Part shown: positions 1 to 10,500 of the stretch, piece after piece
Layout of the letters: each line of letters starts with the position of its first letter
Numbering within the stretch: position 1 is the stretch's first letter
Source: Euptelea pleiosperma
Lineage: Eukaryota > Streptophyta > Magnoliopsida > Ranunculales > Eupteleaceae
Assembly (NCBI GenBank): GCA_035048495.1
Contig: CM068545.1
Span: 19,998,741-20,062,740 of the forward strand
Direction of reading: 5' to 3'
DNA length: 64,000 nucleotides
The notes under the pieces: generated by a model
The model's input: only the letters and a program-made list of their open reading frames with translations
What the model was told of the DNA's origin: nothing
Databases searched by the model: none
Made by a program: the position numbers and the translations under genes

Positions 1-638
1 ACGGGATTTATTTCAATCTCATCCCGGCAAAGTCAGATGAGGTCAAATGACTTATGTGGCAGGATCTCTTACGTACGAGGTAAGTAGTCTGAACACAATC
101 GATTTCTTAACTAATGAATATTGGCCACGTGGCAGCTAGTTGAGTTATCTCGAATTCAACATCATCTTATCTGAATATCTGACATGAAGGATGCCACCTC
201 AGTGTCACTTCAGTTATTTCAGGTGTAACCGAATCAAGGAAGTCAAGATATAACCATAAGATTCTGTTTTATAACAGAATCCATCTGAGTCATCGTTGAC
301 TGATAATGACTAGACACGTGGAAGGTGAGTCACGCCAGTTCTAAGGGTATAAATATGAGACCCTCAGGACTGAGAAAAGGATCTTGCTCTCCAGATCCAG
401 ATAGCTTAAACTCTGAAATCTTTTACTATTTCCTAAAACCTGTTACATTTCCCAAGCTGACTTGAGCGTCGGAGCCTTGTCAACAGGTACAACCAAATCT
501 CATCTGGAGATCATCCTATCCTTCGCAGAGGAGAAAGCAGTTTCATCCTGGAGCATCAGAGTCGTCCGATCATCACCATAATCCGAATCGTCTGACCTCG
601 AAGATTGTGTGGGTTAGATCAGATATTTTTCCCCCACA
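1..638 (+). mobile_element. 3' part of a gypsy-type LTR, cut by the window edge
   Basis: The stretch has a TATA-like box (TATAAATA, about 349-356) and a pyrimidine-rich segment after it. The motif CTGACTTGAGCGTCGGAG at 457-474 is common near the 3' end of plant Ty3/gypsy LTRs. It closes in a C-rich run ending in CA at 638. No coding sequence is visible. The 5' end lies outside the window, so a solo LTR cannot be told from a truncated element. Confidence 0.5.
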
Positions 639-649
639 GATAGGTAACA

Positions 650-1160
650 GAATAATTAAGGAAACCCACAAACATTTAAGTTAAAAGAAATTTAAGTACA
701 CATAAGACATAAGATAATGAAAGAGAGGAATGAGGATGTGCAATACCAATGTTGGACACTTTAGATGTAGTGCCATCGGTAAGAGTACATGTTGAGTGGA
801 GTTAGATGGACTAAGAGAAGAAAACACACCTGGGGTGCCATTCACATGGTCTGAGTCACCAACATAGCACCTATTTATGGATCCATACTATTCCATAACC
901 AGATCATGATCTGAGCATTTTCAAGAGTCCACTCTTCATAATTACTGGCCTCTCCCAGAGGATGTTCTATAGTCAAATAACAAAGTTTCCCTCTAGTTAT
1001 AAGAAAAACTTGCGTAAATTTAGATCAAGGTACATAATTATTCCCATTGAGTTTAATGGAAGTCATCTGAAACATAAGGATCTCAGAAAAAGACAACAAA
1101 CTAGGTTTAGATTCCATCACCAGACACTAGGTCACAAACACCTATATTCGGTCTAGAAAG
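650..1160 (-). pseudogene. Decayed copia gag and protease fragment
   Basis: Read on the minus strand, about 1070-880 gives Gag-like words such as LNGNNY and LENAQIMIWLWNS. It then passes directly into protease-region words: GDSDHVNGTPGVFSSLSPS near 870-810 and LTDGTTSKVSNIGIAHPHS near 786-727. Most of Gag, including the zinc knuckle, is missing between them, so an internal deletion joined the two parts. Stops and frame changes are frequent. The fragment probably belongs to the copia whose primer site is at 21645-21656, on the other side of the gypsy insertion. Confidence 0.6.
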
Positions 1161-1603
1161 CCTGTGATCTCCATGGATATCTATGATATACTCTGGAGTG
1201 CCCTAGATAGAAATCTGAACACTTGCAATTTTCTTTGGAAAGGTCAGGAGAAAAATCTGGACACCTTCGAATTGCTTTGAAAATTATGGGAGAGAAATAG
1301 ATACCTACGATTTACTCGCATTGACCTTGGGAAACGTGTCAGATTACCTCAAAAATTGTGTAATACAACCTCGGGAAATGTTTCATATCAATCCTCAAGA
1401 AACATGTCACAATAGACATCAGGAAACGTGTTATGATAACCTCGGAAAACATGTCACAACAAATTACAGGGACCTATGATTTGCCTTGGAGACAAAGTAT
1501 ACCATGCTGCAGCAACTTCTCATCTGCGGCTTGCACATAGACACACAGAGACCAAGGTTATCCCTTCAAATTTGCATGAATGACATCTTACATATCCATA
1601 GAC
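1161..1603. other. Non-coding leader of the decayed copia
   Basis: No gene is seen. The stretch is AT-rich with several related words (ACCTCGGGAAA, AACATGTCAC), which looks like decayed short repeats. It lies between the gag remnant and the MITE at 1612, where the untranslated leader of the minus-strand copia would be. Confidence 0.3.
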
Positions 1604-1611
1604 AGTATATC

Positions 1612-1876
1612 CATGGTTTAAAATCTCGTTTCAGAAGAATTTCTCGGTCAAAACGAAACAAAACATTCCTGAGATATTGAAAAAATGATGAAAAGGCGAA
1701 ACATGTCCAAAACATTCCCAAATTTTTCTCTATTTTTTATTGTATCGTAATATCATAGTTTGTCTCGGCGAAACAAACCGAAACAATACGAAACATTATG
1801 AAACGAAACATGCACAAGTTTTGTTTCCCTTATTCTGAAATGTTTCATACAAAACATTACAAAATTTTAAACCATG
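1612..1876. mobile_element. hAT-type MITE, family copy 1
   Basis: A 265-bp element bounded by CATGGTTTAAAAT and its inverted form ATTTTAAACCATG. The 8-bp flanks are AGTATATC (1604-1611) and AGTATAGG (1877-1884), 6 of 8 identical, fitting the 8-bp target duplication of hAT transposons. The interior is rich in GTTTCG/CGAAAC words and non-coding. Related copies are at 28556, 35080, 50724 and 52709. Confidence 0.7.
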
Positions 1877-1991
1877 AGTATAGGTGGTAGGAACCATTAC
1901 AAAAGGAAAAAATATGGGAAAACTTAGGGTTTCACAACTTGACTCTAGGTTATTATTTTTCACCACAAAGAAGGAAAGAAAAATAAAAGAG

Positions 1992-2930
1992 TGTAAACAG
2001 AGAAGTTAGATTTAAGACTCGAATAAGATAATCAAATCTCTTTATTAGTGAATCACTTTAGAACACAAGCAACAAAGCTAGAAACAATATAAAAGAGGAA
2101 TCCATTCCATCCGAGTCTGGAGTTCGGCGGACTAAGCGGTTCTAGAGACCACAAAAAGGGAAGATTAAGAAGAGAGGCTAAAAAGGAACAGTGTAGGAGA
2201 TTAGGACAACACATAGGCTCCCCTCGGTCCTCCCTCTTTTCTTCAACCCCTTCCTCTATTTATAGTGGAGGGTTGAAGGCTAAGAGGGTATGATTGTAAT
2301 TAATTTGACAATCATCATCGCCCATCTGTATCGTGCTACGTGGATCAAAGGTGGCGCCGTCGTATTTGGATTACGACCCTTTGATCGGACACGTGACATG
2401 CTACGGTGCCTGTGTGCTGCCCAGACGGCGGTCGACCAAGTGAGTATCCTGTTCCCACGTATTCTAGTGGTTTTGCGAACAAGATTGCCCTTGACCAACC
2501 TCTCATACACTTACCCGCCAATCCTACGATTTATCTATGACCCCCATGCTAGCGTGCGACACTAGCTAGCGTGCCTACCAAAAATAGAATTCCTATTAGC
2601 AGGTATGTGACCCTTGTGTGAGCAAGACTACCGTCTTAGCGCTATATGCAAGTACCGAATTGGCACTTTGTGACTGGAAGACATTGATATACCATGTTGT
2701 CTGATGTGCGGGCATCGTCTGATAGATACGTTGCGCAGGTCACGCCTGACGTGCGAGGTGCCGTCTAATGGACAGGTAGCTTGCGTCGCTGTCTGACATG
2801 CGAGGTGCCGTCTAATGGACAAGTAGCTTGCGTCACTGTCTGACGTGCGAGGTGCCGTCTAATGAACAAGTAGCTTGCGTCACCGTCTGACGTGTAATGT
2901 GCCGTCTGTCTTTTGTTTGGGATATCTACA
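1992..2930 (-). repeat. Gypsy 3' LTR
   Basis: 939 bp, TG...CA on either strand. It pairs with 20653-21591 and ends at the AAGAG duplication. It contains a TATA-like CTATAAATAG (minus strand, 2256-2265) and 47-bp tandem repeats at 2751-2909. Confidence 0.93.
2751..2909. repeat. 47-bp tandem repeat inside the gypsy LTR
   Basis: Units start at 2751, 2798, 2845 and 2892 (the last partial). Each carries GCGAGGTGCCGTCTAATG and AGCTTGCGTC. The same array is in the other LTR at about 21412-21570, so it predates the insertion. Confidence 0.85.
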
Positions 2931-2945
2931 TTTAGCCCCCTGCTC
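2931..2945 (-). promoter_or_regulatory. Gypsy polypurine tract
   Basis: On the minus strand a purine run containing CAGGGGGCTAAA abuts the 3' LTR, the expected place for plus-strand priming. Confidence 0.7.
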
Positions 2946-3421
2946 GAGGAAACGGTTATTTATGGCGATTCCGAGAGCAAGTAATGCAGTCTGACCACCC
3001 CCAGTGATCTTGTCCATTATAATAGTATATATTTTTTTTTGATCATGTGATGCTGATTTATCAGTTGCACCTTGATTCTTGTGATGTATGCCTGTAAGAC
3101 TGGACTAACAATTTATGCTTATCTTGGCAGCCGTTGCGGAGGAGGCAAGATTGCTCGTGCTGTGATAGAGCCAGTGGGCATGAGTTTAGAAAGGTTGAAG
3201 CCGATAACTTGTTGTTGGTGCTGCTTCCATTGTTTTAGCCTAACAACTTGTTGAACAATCACTTCTTGATGTCCATTGTTGGTGTACATATGAGCCTCCC
3301 CCCACTTTTTTTTTTTTTTTTTTAAATCCCATATATCATTTGGGACTTGATGTACATAAAATGACATGTAATTTTACCCCTTTGGGATATGCTTGGTTCA
3401 AGCATCACAAATTGAACATCA
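2946..3421. other. Non-coding 3' region of the gypsy element
   Basis: No supportable gene. It contains an 18-21 T homopolymer near 3305-3325. Short frames here have no recognisable motifs. Confidence 0.4.
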
Positions 3422-3800
3422 TTGCTTCAAATAATAGCATCAACACATGGCGACGTGGGTCATCAATTAGCGAGGTTGACCATCGTCGCTTCAAGTAATA
3501 GGCAACCATATGACGACGTGGATCGTCGCTTGGCGAGGTTGACCATTGTTGCTTCAAATAATAGCATCAACACATGGCATCGTGGGTCATCACTTAGCGA
3601 GGTTGACCATCGTTGCTTCAAGTAATAGCGCAAACATATGACGACGTGCGTCAATGCTTAGTGGGGTTGACCATTGTTGCTTCAAATAATAGCATCAACA
3701 CATGGCGTCGTGGGTCATCACTTAGCGAGGTTGACCATCGTCGCTTCAAGTAATAGCGCAAACATATGACGACGTGCGTCAATGCTTAGCGGGGTGCATG
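3422..3800. repeat. About 127-bp tandem repeat, three copies
   Basis: Units start at 3422, 3549 and 3677. Each consists of two half-units of about 63 bp, one with TTGCTTCAAATAATAGCATC and one with CGCTTCAAGTAATAG, both with GGTTGACCATCGT. The array is non-coding and lies in the 3' region of the gypsy element, upstream of the antisense gene. Confidence 0.85.
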
Positions 3801-5565
3801 TGTGATTAAGCATATATAGGTAGTGTCGCAGTGGCCCGATGCCAATTAATCACGATCATCGCCATAGGTACGCCCATGCGGTAATTCACCTTCTCTTACC
3901 GTTGTTGGTTGCCATATGCCATGAGTAAGCTTTTTAACAAATGGTTGATCTTTTCATATTGTTCGCAATATGCACGTACCATAGCCAACTGATCGTCTCT
4001 ATGTGCCGTCTTATAGGCCTTGTGTTAGAGGTATGTCGCCAAGTAGTGAGATAATGGCGTCATGTGAGTGAGAAATATGCGAGTGAAATGAGCAATCAAG
4101 TCAGTACCACGCACGGCCACACAACGGTCGGCCCTCAGCTGTACATATCGCCATACGTTTTATACGGCGGTTCGCCATTTGATCGCGACGACGCTTCACC
4201 ATCATACGTACACATTCTCTCTCCTTTTACCCTATTTTGCCCTTAAAAGTGGGTCATATACTCCTCCTCCTTAAACCTTCTTTTCTTCTTTCAAGAGAGG
4301 AGAATTTCAACCGAGGTGGTGCTCCCTTCATCGGTGGTGAACGAGGTAAACTTTCTTCGTGATTTCCCCCATTCTTCTTGTTCCTCTTCTTTTCTCTCTT
4401 TCTCCTCCTTTTATGGCTATCCGTGGGGCGATTGGGTATTCTGAAATTCCATAATCGGCAGCCATTTCTTGGTTGTTTGGGCAGCTCTATCCCCATCAGC
4501 AACTGGAGAAGCTGGAAGGATTGATGTAGTCGTTGGCATCCCCATGGTGATAGACGCCAATCACCCTCGTAGTTGAGGTAGACCAGTCACATAGTGCGAA
4601 GGTGCTGTCCGGTAAGAGATTTATGGGGTTTGCGATGGGTGTTTCGATTTGATGTGGGACTCCTTATATCACTCCGATTCAGAGTCGCAAAGCGAGGCTT
4701 GATCGTTGGTGTGGGACGCCTTTATTGAGGTGTACATGCAAGGTACATCATGTAGAAGGGCTGTTGCTAATCTTCTGAAATTGTTACTCTTTCACTTTTC
4801 CGTTCCCGGCAAAAGATGGTGCCCTTCATGCTTCCCTCTTTTTTTTTTATTATTTTTTTTTTTCGCCAGGGAATTTTGGAGAACCGAAGATCGAGTGGGA
4901 TTGTCGTTCCGGCAATAGTAGCAACAAAAGGTACATCTGCTTGGCAATGCTTTCCCCATTTCTTTTTATATGTTGGAATCCTGAACTTATTTTGCTGCAC
5001 CATTTATAGGCAATACCAGGATCAGCTTTATTCTCCTGTGTATTTTTCATAATCTAGCGTGATATTCTGATATCATACGCATGCTGCCGCATTTCAGAAT
5101 TGATATATTTCAATAAAGCTACGAATACCCTTACATGCTCCCTGTTTTGCCCACTTTTGCTTCTTACTGATTATAAAAATAATATTGCGATTCTCAGCGA
5201 ACTTTCAGTTTGAGGACTATACCCCACGTGATATTAGTGCTGATCGTACAATATAGTCTGGCGATGGTTCTGAATCATTTTCACTTGTACACGCAGCTTG
5301 CTTCTCTCTTGCGGTACCATTTATTTAGTCACGTGTATTGGGGTATATTTTTGCGGCAAATCCGGACTATTTTTTTTTTTGTTTCTTGCTTCTTCTTTTT
5401 AGCACAATATTCCGAAGGCGCTACATGTGGGTTTTGTCAATCGTAGTGGAGAAGTTCTATCTTTCCTTGGTCCAGCCCTTATTTGACTGTTGATTTTTTT
5501 CTTTTTTTGCTAAGGCTTGATCGTCTTGCGCTGTATGCCGGCTTGTTAGATCGTCATATACGTAG
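3801..5565 (+). promoter_or_regulatory. Upstream region of the antisense plant-mobile-domain gene
   Basis: 1.8 kb without a convincing coding region, immediately 5' of the gene starting at 5566. It has long pyrimidine tracts and possible splice donors, such as GAGGTAAACT near 4343, so 5' UTR introns are possible. A TATA-like CATATATAGG lies near 3810. The exact promoter cannot be set from sequence. Confidence 0.35.
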
Positions 5566-7500
5566 ATGAGACGTGCAAGAGTATTTGTTGGTGAAAATGA
5601 TGGTTCTCAGAAGACTGTGGAGAACGGAATGGCACTTGCTGAAGATGAGGAACATCAAGGAGGACCGCAGGCATTATCACTACGTGACGACTTCTTCTCT
5701 TATGCGCGTGGGCGGTCCCATCCTCCTCCAAAAAATCTTGATTGGTATTTTGTAATGCCTCCAGGCGTGCAGACCGAAAGTATCGTTAATCCAAAAGCAA
5801 CTATAAGTTTTACTTTGTCTCGCGGAGATTATTCTTCTTCGAAAATTTCTTTCAAATCTCACGGGGATGCTACAGAGGGATGGAGAAGCTGGGTGAGAGA
5901 GGCTTTTAAAGATCCCAAGACGGTCTCCATTCTAAAGAAGACGGGTGTATATGAGGCTATCCGCCTTTCCACAGAATTACGTGTGAAGGACTTTGTGGGC
6001 TTGCAAGGTTTATTGTCTCGTTGGTGCAGTACTTCTCATACGTTTATATGTGCATGGGGAGAAATGTCTCTTTCTCTTGAAGATGTTGCTACCTTGATGT
6101 TGCTCCCTGTAGTTGGTGACTCTGGTAAAACAGGGTTGATTTTGTCGAGAAACGAGCAGATGACATGCGATGATCTCGCGACTTCTCAAGGTGGCGCTAA
6201 GGTGAATGCCTCATCGAGTAAGAAAACTGTCAACGAAAGATCCAAGAGACCCAATTTTGCTGGCTGGATTCATCATTTTTGGGGAACAAATGAAAAACCT
6301 GGGAAGTCAGGAAGGTTTGAGACATTTATTCCGGGCGTCGGTCGTGATGCACCGCATATGGTGGCGGCTCTAGTTGCGTTTTGGTTATCTCGTAATATCT
6401 TTGAGAGCGACCCTCATGAGAAAGTCCAAGATCACCTTTTTCCGTTAGCAATCAAGATTGCTCAAGGCAAACGATTTCCTCTAGCCCCCATGTTTTTAGG
6501 TACCTTGTACCGGCAACTCGACATGCTAGTTGATGACTTCCGGGTTTCCAATGGTTACTTCGACGTTGAGACTTATGCTTCGTCAACGTTCTTGCAAATG
6601 TGGTGCTGGGAGCATTTGCCAAACTATGCTCCAACTCCCAAGGTGTTTCCAAACACCGTGGTGAAAGAAGTCAAGAAGCCGGATGGTTCAATAGGTAGGG
6701 TCGTCCGTCCTACCAACAATCCAAGAGCATGGCAATGGAGTAACACAAAGCCTTTAAACCAAGACTTGTTATTGCATTTGGATCGGGCGGGCAAGGTGAA
6801 TCATCGGCCTTATACATGTGTTCCTGCTGGTGTGTTGCAAGTGCAGTCTTGGGCTGGAAGTCCTGGTGCCACTATTGATTTGACTCGCAGGGGAGATTTG
6901 TTGGAGGGTGAGTTTATTCTCCTTTTCAGTGCAACTCCTGGGTTTGTGGTAAGTTATTTGGATGGTCGATGGCTAGCCTTGGAATACAATTCAGATCGTT
7001 TTTCCCGCCAAATGGGATTTGATCAAGGTGTTCCTGTGTTGAGGGGTCCGCCACCTCGTACTGCCGATATTCTTCGCATCTTTACACTTGGTGGTGTGCT
7101 TTCTTTATTTCGTTCGGGTGAAGTTTCATTTCCCTATCCGATGGATAGTCGTCGTGGGCATGTTAGTGTTGATGCTAACGCCTTTTGGGGCCGAACTTTG
7201 ATGCGCCTTGAAACTTTTGTTAATTCAAATACGGAGGCAGAAAGCATTCCGAATGAGAATGATCGTAAAGGGCGTCCTCATCTAAAAAACAAAAAGGAAC
7301 ATACTTTAAAGGATCCTCTGGTTTCAAAGGGCAAGTCTGTCTTGGCACCAGTTGTTGTTCACCCTGTTGCTTTTGATGATGACTCTTTGCAAGATATCCC
7401 TAAGAGAAAAGGTCAAGCACAAGTTGCGCCTCTTCCTGATAAGGCCGATGTTGGTGCAAAAATCACCTCTTCTTCACTTGGTTCTCTTACCAATGTTCAG
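5566..7500 (+). CDS. Exon 1 of the antisense gene: plant mobile domain
   Basis: 645 open codons. The N-terminal 60 residues are acidic and polar. The mobile domain follows (DWYFVMPPGV, then RWCSTSHTFICAWGEM, then FQ-like segments to WCWEHLPNYAP). After the domain, residues 560-645 are charged and low in complexity, typical of a linker. Reading past 7500 meets a stop at 7555, consistent with an intron beginning at 7501. Confidence 0.8.
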
Positions 7501-10500
7501 GTTTCTTTCGCCTTCTTGCTTTTGGTGTTTCAACATTTCATTTGTTCTTTGTTGTGAGAAGTCGGTGCATTTGCAAGCCGTCTTTTCGAATCTAGGGAAA
7601 GCTGGCTATACTGAGACTGCTTTGTGTGCCATGCTTGAATCTGTTATACAGGGGACTCCTCATCAATCCTCCCTTGTGAGTTCCTTTTTTTTTTGTAAAT
7701 ATGTAAGGTGGTATACTGGGTTTAGTTTCTCGTAATATACCAGGAAGTGTTCTTCATCCAACTCTTTTTTTTTTTTGCAAATATGTAGGGTGGTATACCG
7801 GGTTTAGTTTCACATAATACACCAAGAAGTGGTAGTGACATGTCGAATGATGAGCCATTGACTTTTAGAAGCCGTAGGGCTCTTGTCCCTTCAGAGGTTG
7901 GCATGTCTCATGCGTCATCGTCATCACGTGCCTTTCCCGAGACAGTTATTGTTCTTAGCGGATCGAATGTCGAGCCAAGCACTGGTGCTTCTCAGGTGAG
8001 TGGTTTGTCAGTTCCCAGTGACAGCATAGAGGGTATAATGTTTCCTTCAAAATGTGAGATGGTCGAAGATGTCGGGTCTTTATGTAAAGCTTGGGATCGA
8101 GACTGTGCTTGTGAAAGGTTATCACATATTGAACCAACTCATTTGTGTTGAAGGACCTCTCTATTATTATAGATTGTTTAGTGTCTTTATGATTTTATTT
8201 TCTTACTTATGTAAGGGCCCACACTTATTAATATAAATAAGATTCATTGGGGTGTGTGTAGGGTTAACACACGTAACCCCTCTCTTCTCTCTTCTCTTTC
8301 CTCTTTCCCTCTGCAGTACAAGACTTGATTTCAACTTGGTATCAGAGCAGATCATTGTCGGATCCATATCAAGACATACTCGGAAGATCGTACACACCGT
8401 GGAGGAACCCTAGCACCCTTGAGACTGCTGCTGTCATCGCTGACATCATCCAACCGTACGGCTGACGTCATCAGCAGTACGGACAGGGTGCTCATGGAGA
8501 CCTGAAACTCTACCCCCTGGTAGATCTTGATTAATCACGATTTTTAGTGATTTTTGGAGAATTTTCTAAGCCCTAGTTCGATGTCTTTGGGCTGATATTC
8601 GAAAAAAATCGAAAAAACTCATTTTTTCTTCTCGGATGATTCTGGAGCCATCCGGCAACTTTTTCTGGGGATTGTTGCTTCGTTTTGGTCCCCCCATATC
8701 CCCTCTACAGATCCATAAGTGGATCTCTTAGATCCATCAAGTATTGAGGTGTGTGGGTTGATTTTTCCCCCCACATAATACCGCCGGAGGCTTTTATTGG
8801 CCAAGGAGTGCTGTCCACGCACTACCCTACCTTATGGATCCTCAAAGAATGTCTTCTATGGTTTCTTTGATGATGTTTGGGTGTTGTTTAGGTGCTGCAT
8901 GGTGTTCCCCTTGCTCCGTGGCTTCTTAGAAGGTGTTGTTTGCCTCAACAGGCCTTTTCTCTCCTTCAAGTGCCCTCAGGTTGGTTCATAAGTTTTTTTT
9001 TTTTGGTTAGTTGTGGTTTATTGCGTTTTTGTTACTGCTGGTTGTTCTTTTGGAGCGGTAATGTCGACTTTGAATGAGTCGGGCAAGTTAGATGCGTCCT
9101 CCGGGGCTCCCGTGACTACTATTTCAGCCCCAATGCCGTTTGAAAACCCTAGTTTGCAGATCACCACTACCAAGCTGGCTGGAAAAAATTATTTGGAGTG
9201 GTCTAGAGCTGCAAAAATGTTTATTGGTGGACGCGGGAAACAAGGGTACATTACTGGGCGATTACAAGCACTTGCCGAGACCGATCCTACATTTGAACAA
9301 TGGGAGACAGGTAATCTCGCGGTTATGTCATGGCTACTCAATTCTATGGAGTCCCACATTAGCAGAGGATTCATGTTTTTTTCCACGGCCAAGGAGATCT
9401 GGGATGCAGCAGCCCAGACTTATTCACAGCAGCAGAATGTCGCCCGTGTGTATCAGTTACGCCAGAGCATTGCCACTTTTCGTCAAGGGGATTTTCCCTT
9501 GGCGGATTATTTTGCTAGGCTCCGTGGTATGTGGGAAGAACTTGATTATTATCAGGTCTTTACCCCTAAGTGCCCAGAGGATGGTTTACAGTATCGGAAG
9601 TTGGTTGAACAAAACCGTACATATGAGTTCCTTGTCGGCCTGAATGCCGATTTTGAGTTAGCCCGTGTTCAGTTACTCAGTAAAGACACCTTGCCATCCC
9701 TCAATCAGGTATATGCATATGTTCAGAGTGATGACAGCCGCAGAGATATAACGTCTCCTTCTCCTGTTCATGAAAAGTCCGCCTTGGCTGCCTTCCCGCC
9801 TGCTTCCAAGCCTCCTAAGTCTAAAACCTCGGTCGTCAACGGTGGCACCAAAGGGGGTCCTCCACCTACTTGTGCTCATTGTGGCAAGAAAGGCCACACC
9901 AGGGATCGGTGTTGAAGCTTACATGTTTGTGAGGGGTGTGGTCGTAAAGGCCACAGCAAGGATAGGTGCTACCATATTCATGGCCGACCACCACAACTAC
10001 CTGGGACTCCCACTACTGCTCACAGTGCGACTATGGATTCTACACCAGGGTCTCCGCCCCCCTATACTGCTGCGCCTCAACCTTCTACCTCCACAGCACC
10101 CTTCTCTAGAGATGAGATAGAGAACTTGCGACGCTTTATGGCCCAACTAGATGGGCCTGCTGCCAGTTCTACGTTCGCACAGTGAGGTATCATCAGCTCT
10201 GCCAACTTTGTCTCTGCTTCCGCTTCCACTTCTAGTTCACCCTGGATCATTGATTCAGGGGCTTCAGAGCATATGACCGGTATGTCATCCTCTTTTTCCT
10301 CATATTCCGTTTGTTCTGGTGCGGATAAAGTCCGCATTGCCGATGGTACTCTTTCCTCTGTTTTAGGGAAAGGTCGTGTCACCCTCTCTTCTGGCTTATC
10401 TTTATCTTCAGTTCTTCATGTTCCCAAATTTGCCACTAACCTATTATCCGTTAGTTCTCTTACGAAGAATCTTAACTGTTGTGCAACCTTTTTTCCTTCT

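Noticed and set aside
3422..3800. CRISPR-like direct repeats
   Set aside because: The 127-bp units are contiguous tandem repeats without unique spacers, in a plant retrotransposon.
8118..8145. Donor at 8118 (AAAG/GTTATC) for intron 3 of the antisense gene
   Set aside because: It would shift phase and meet a stop at once in the last exon. The donor at 7996 (CAG/GTGAGT) keeps the frame.
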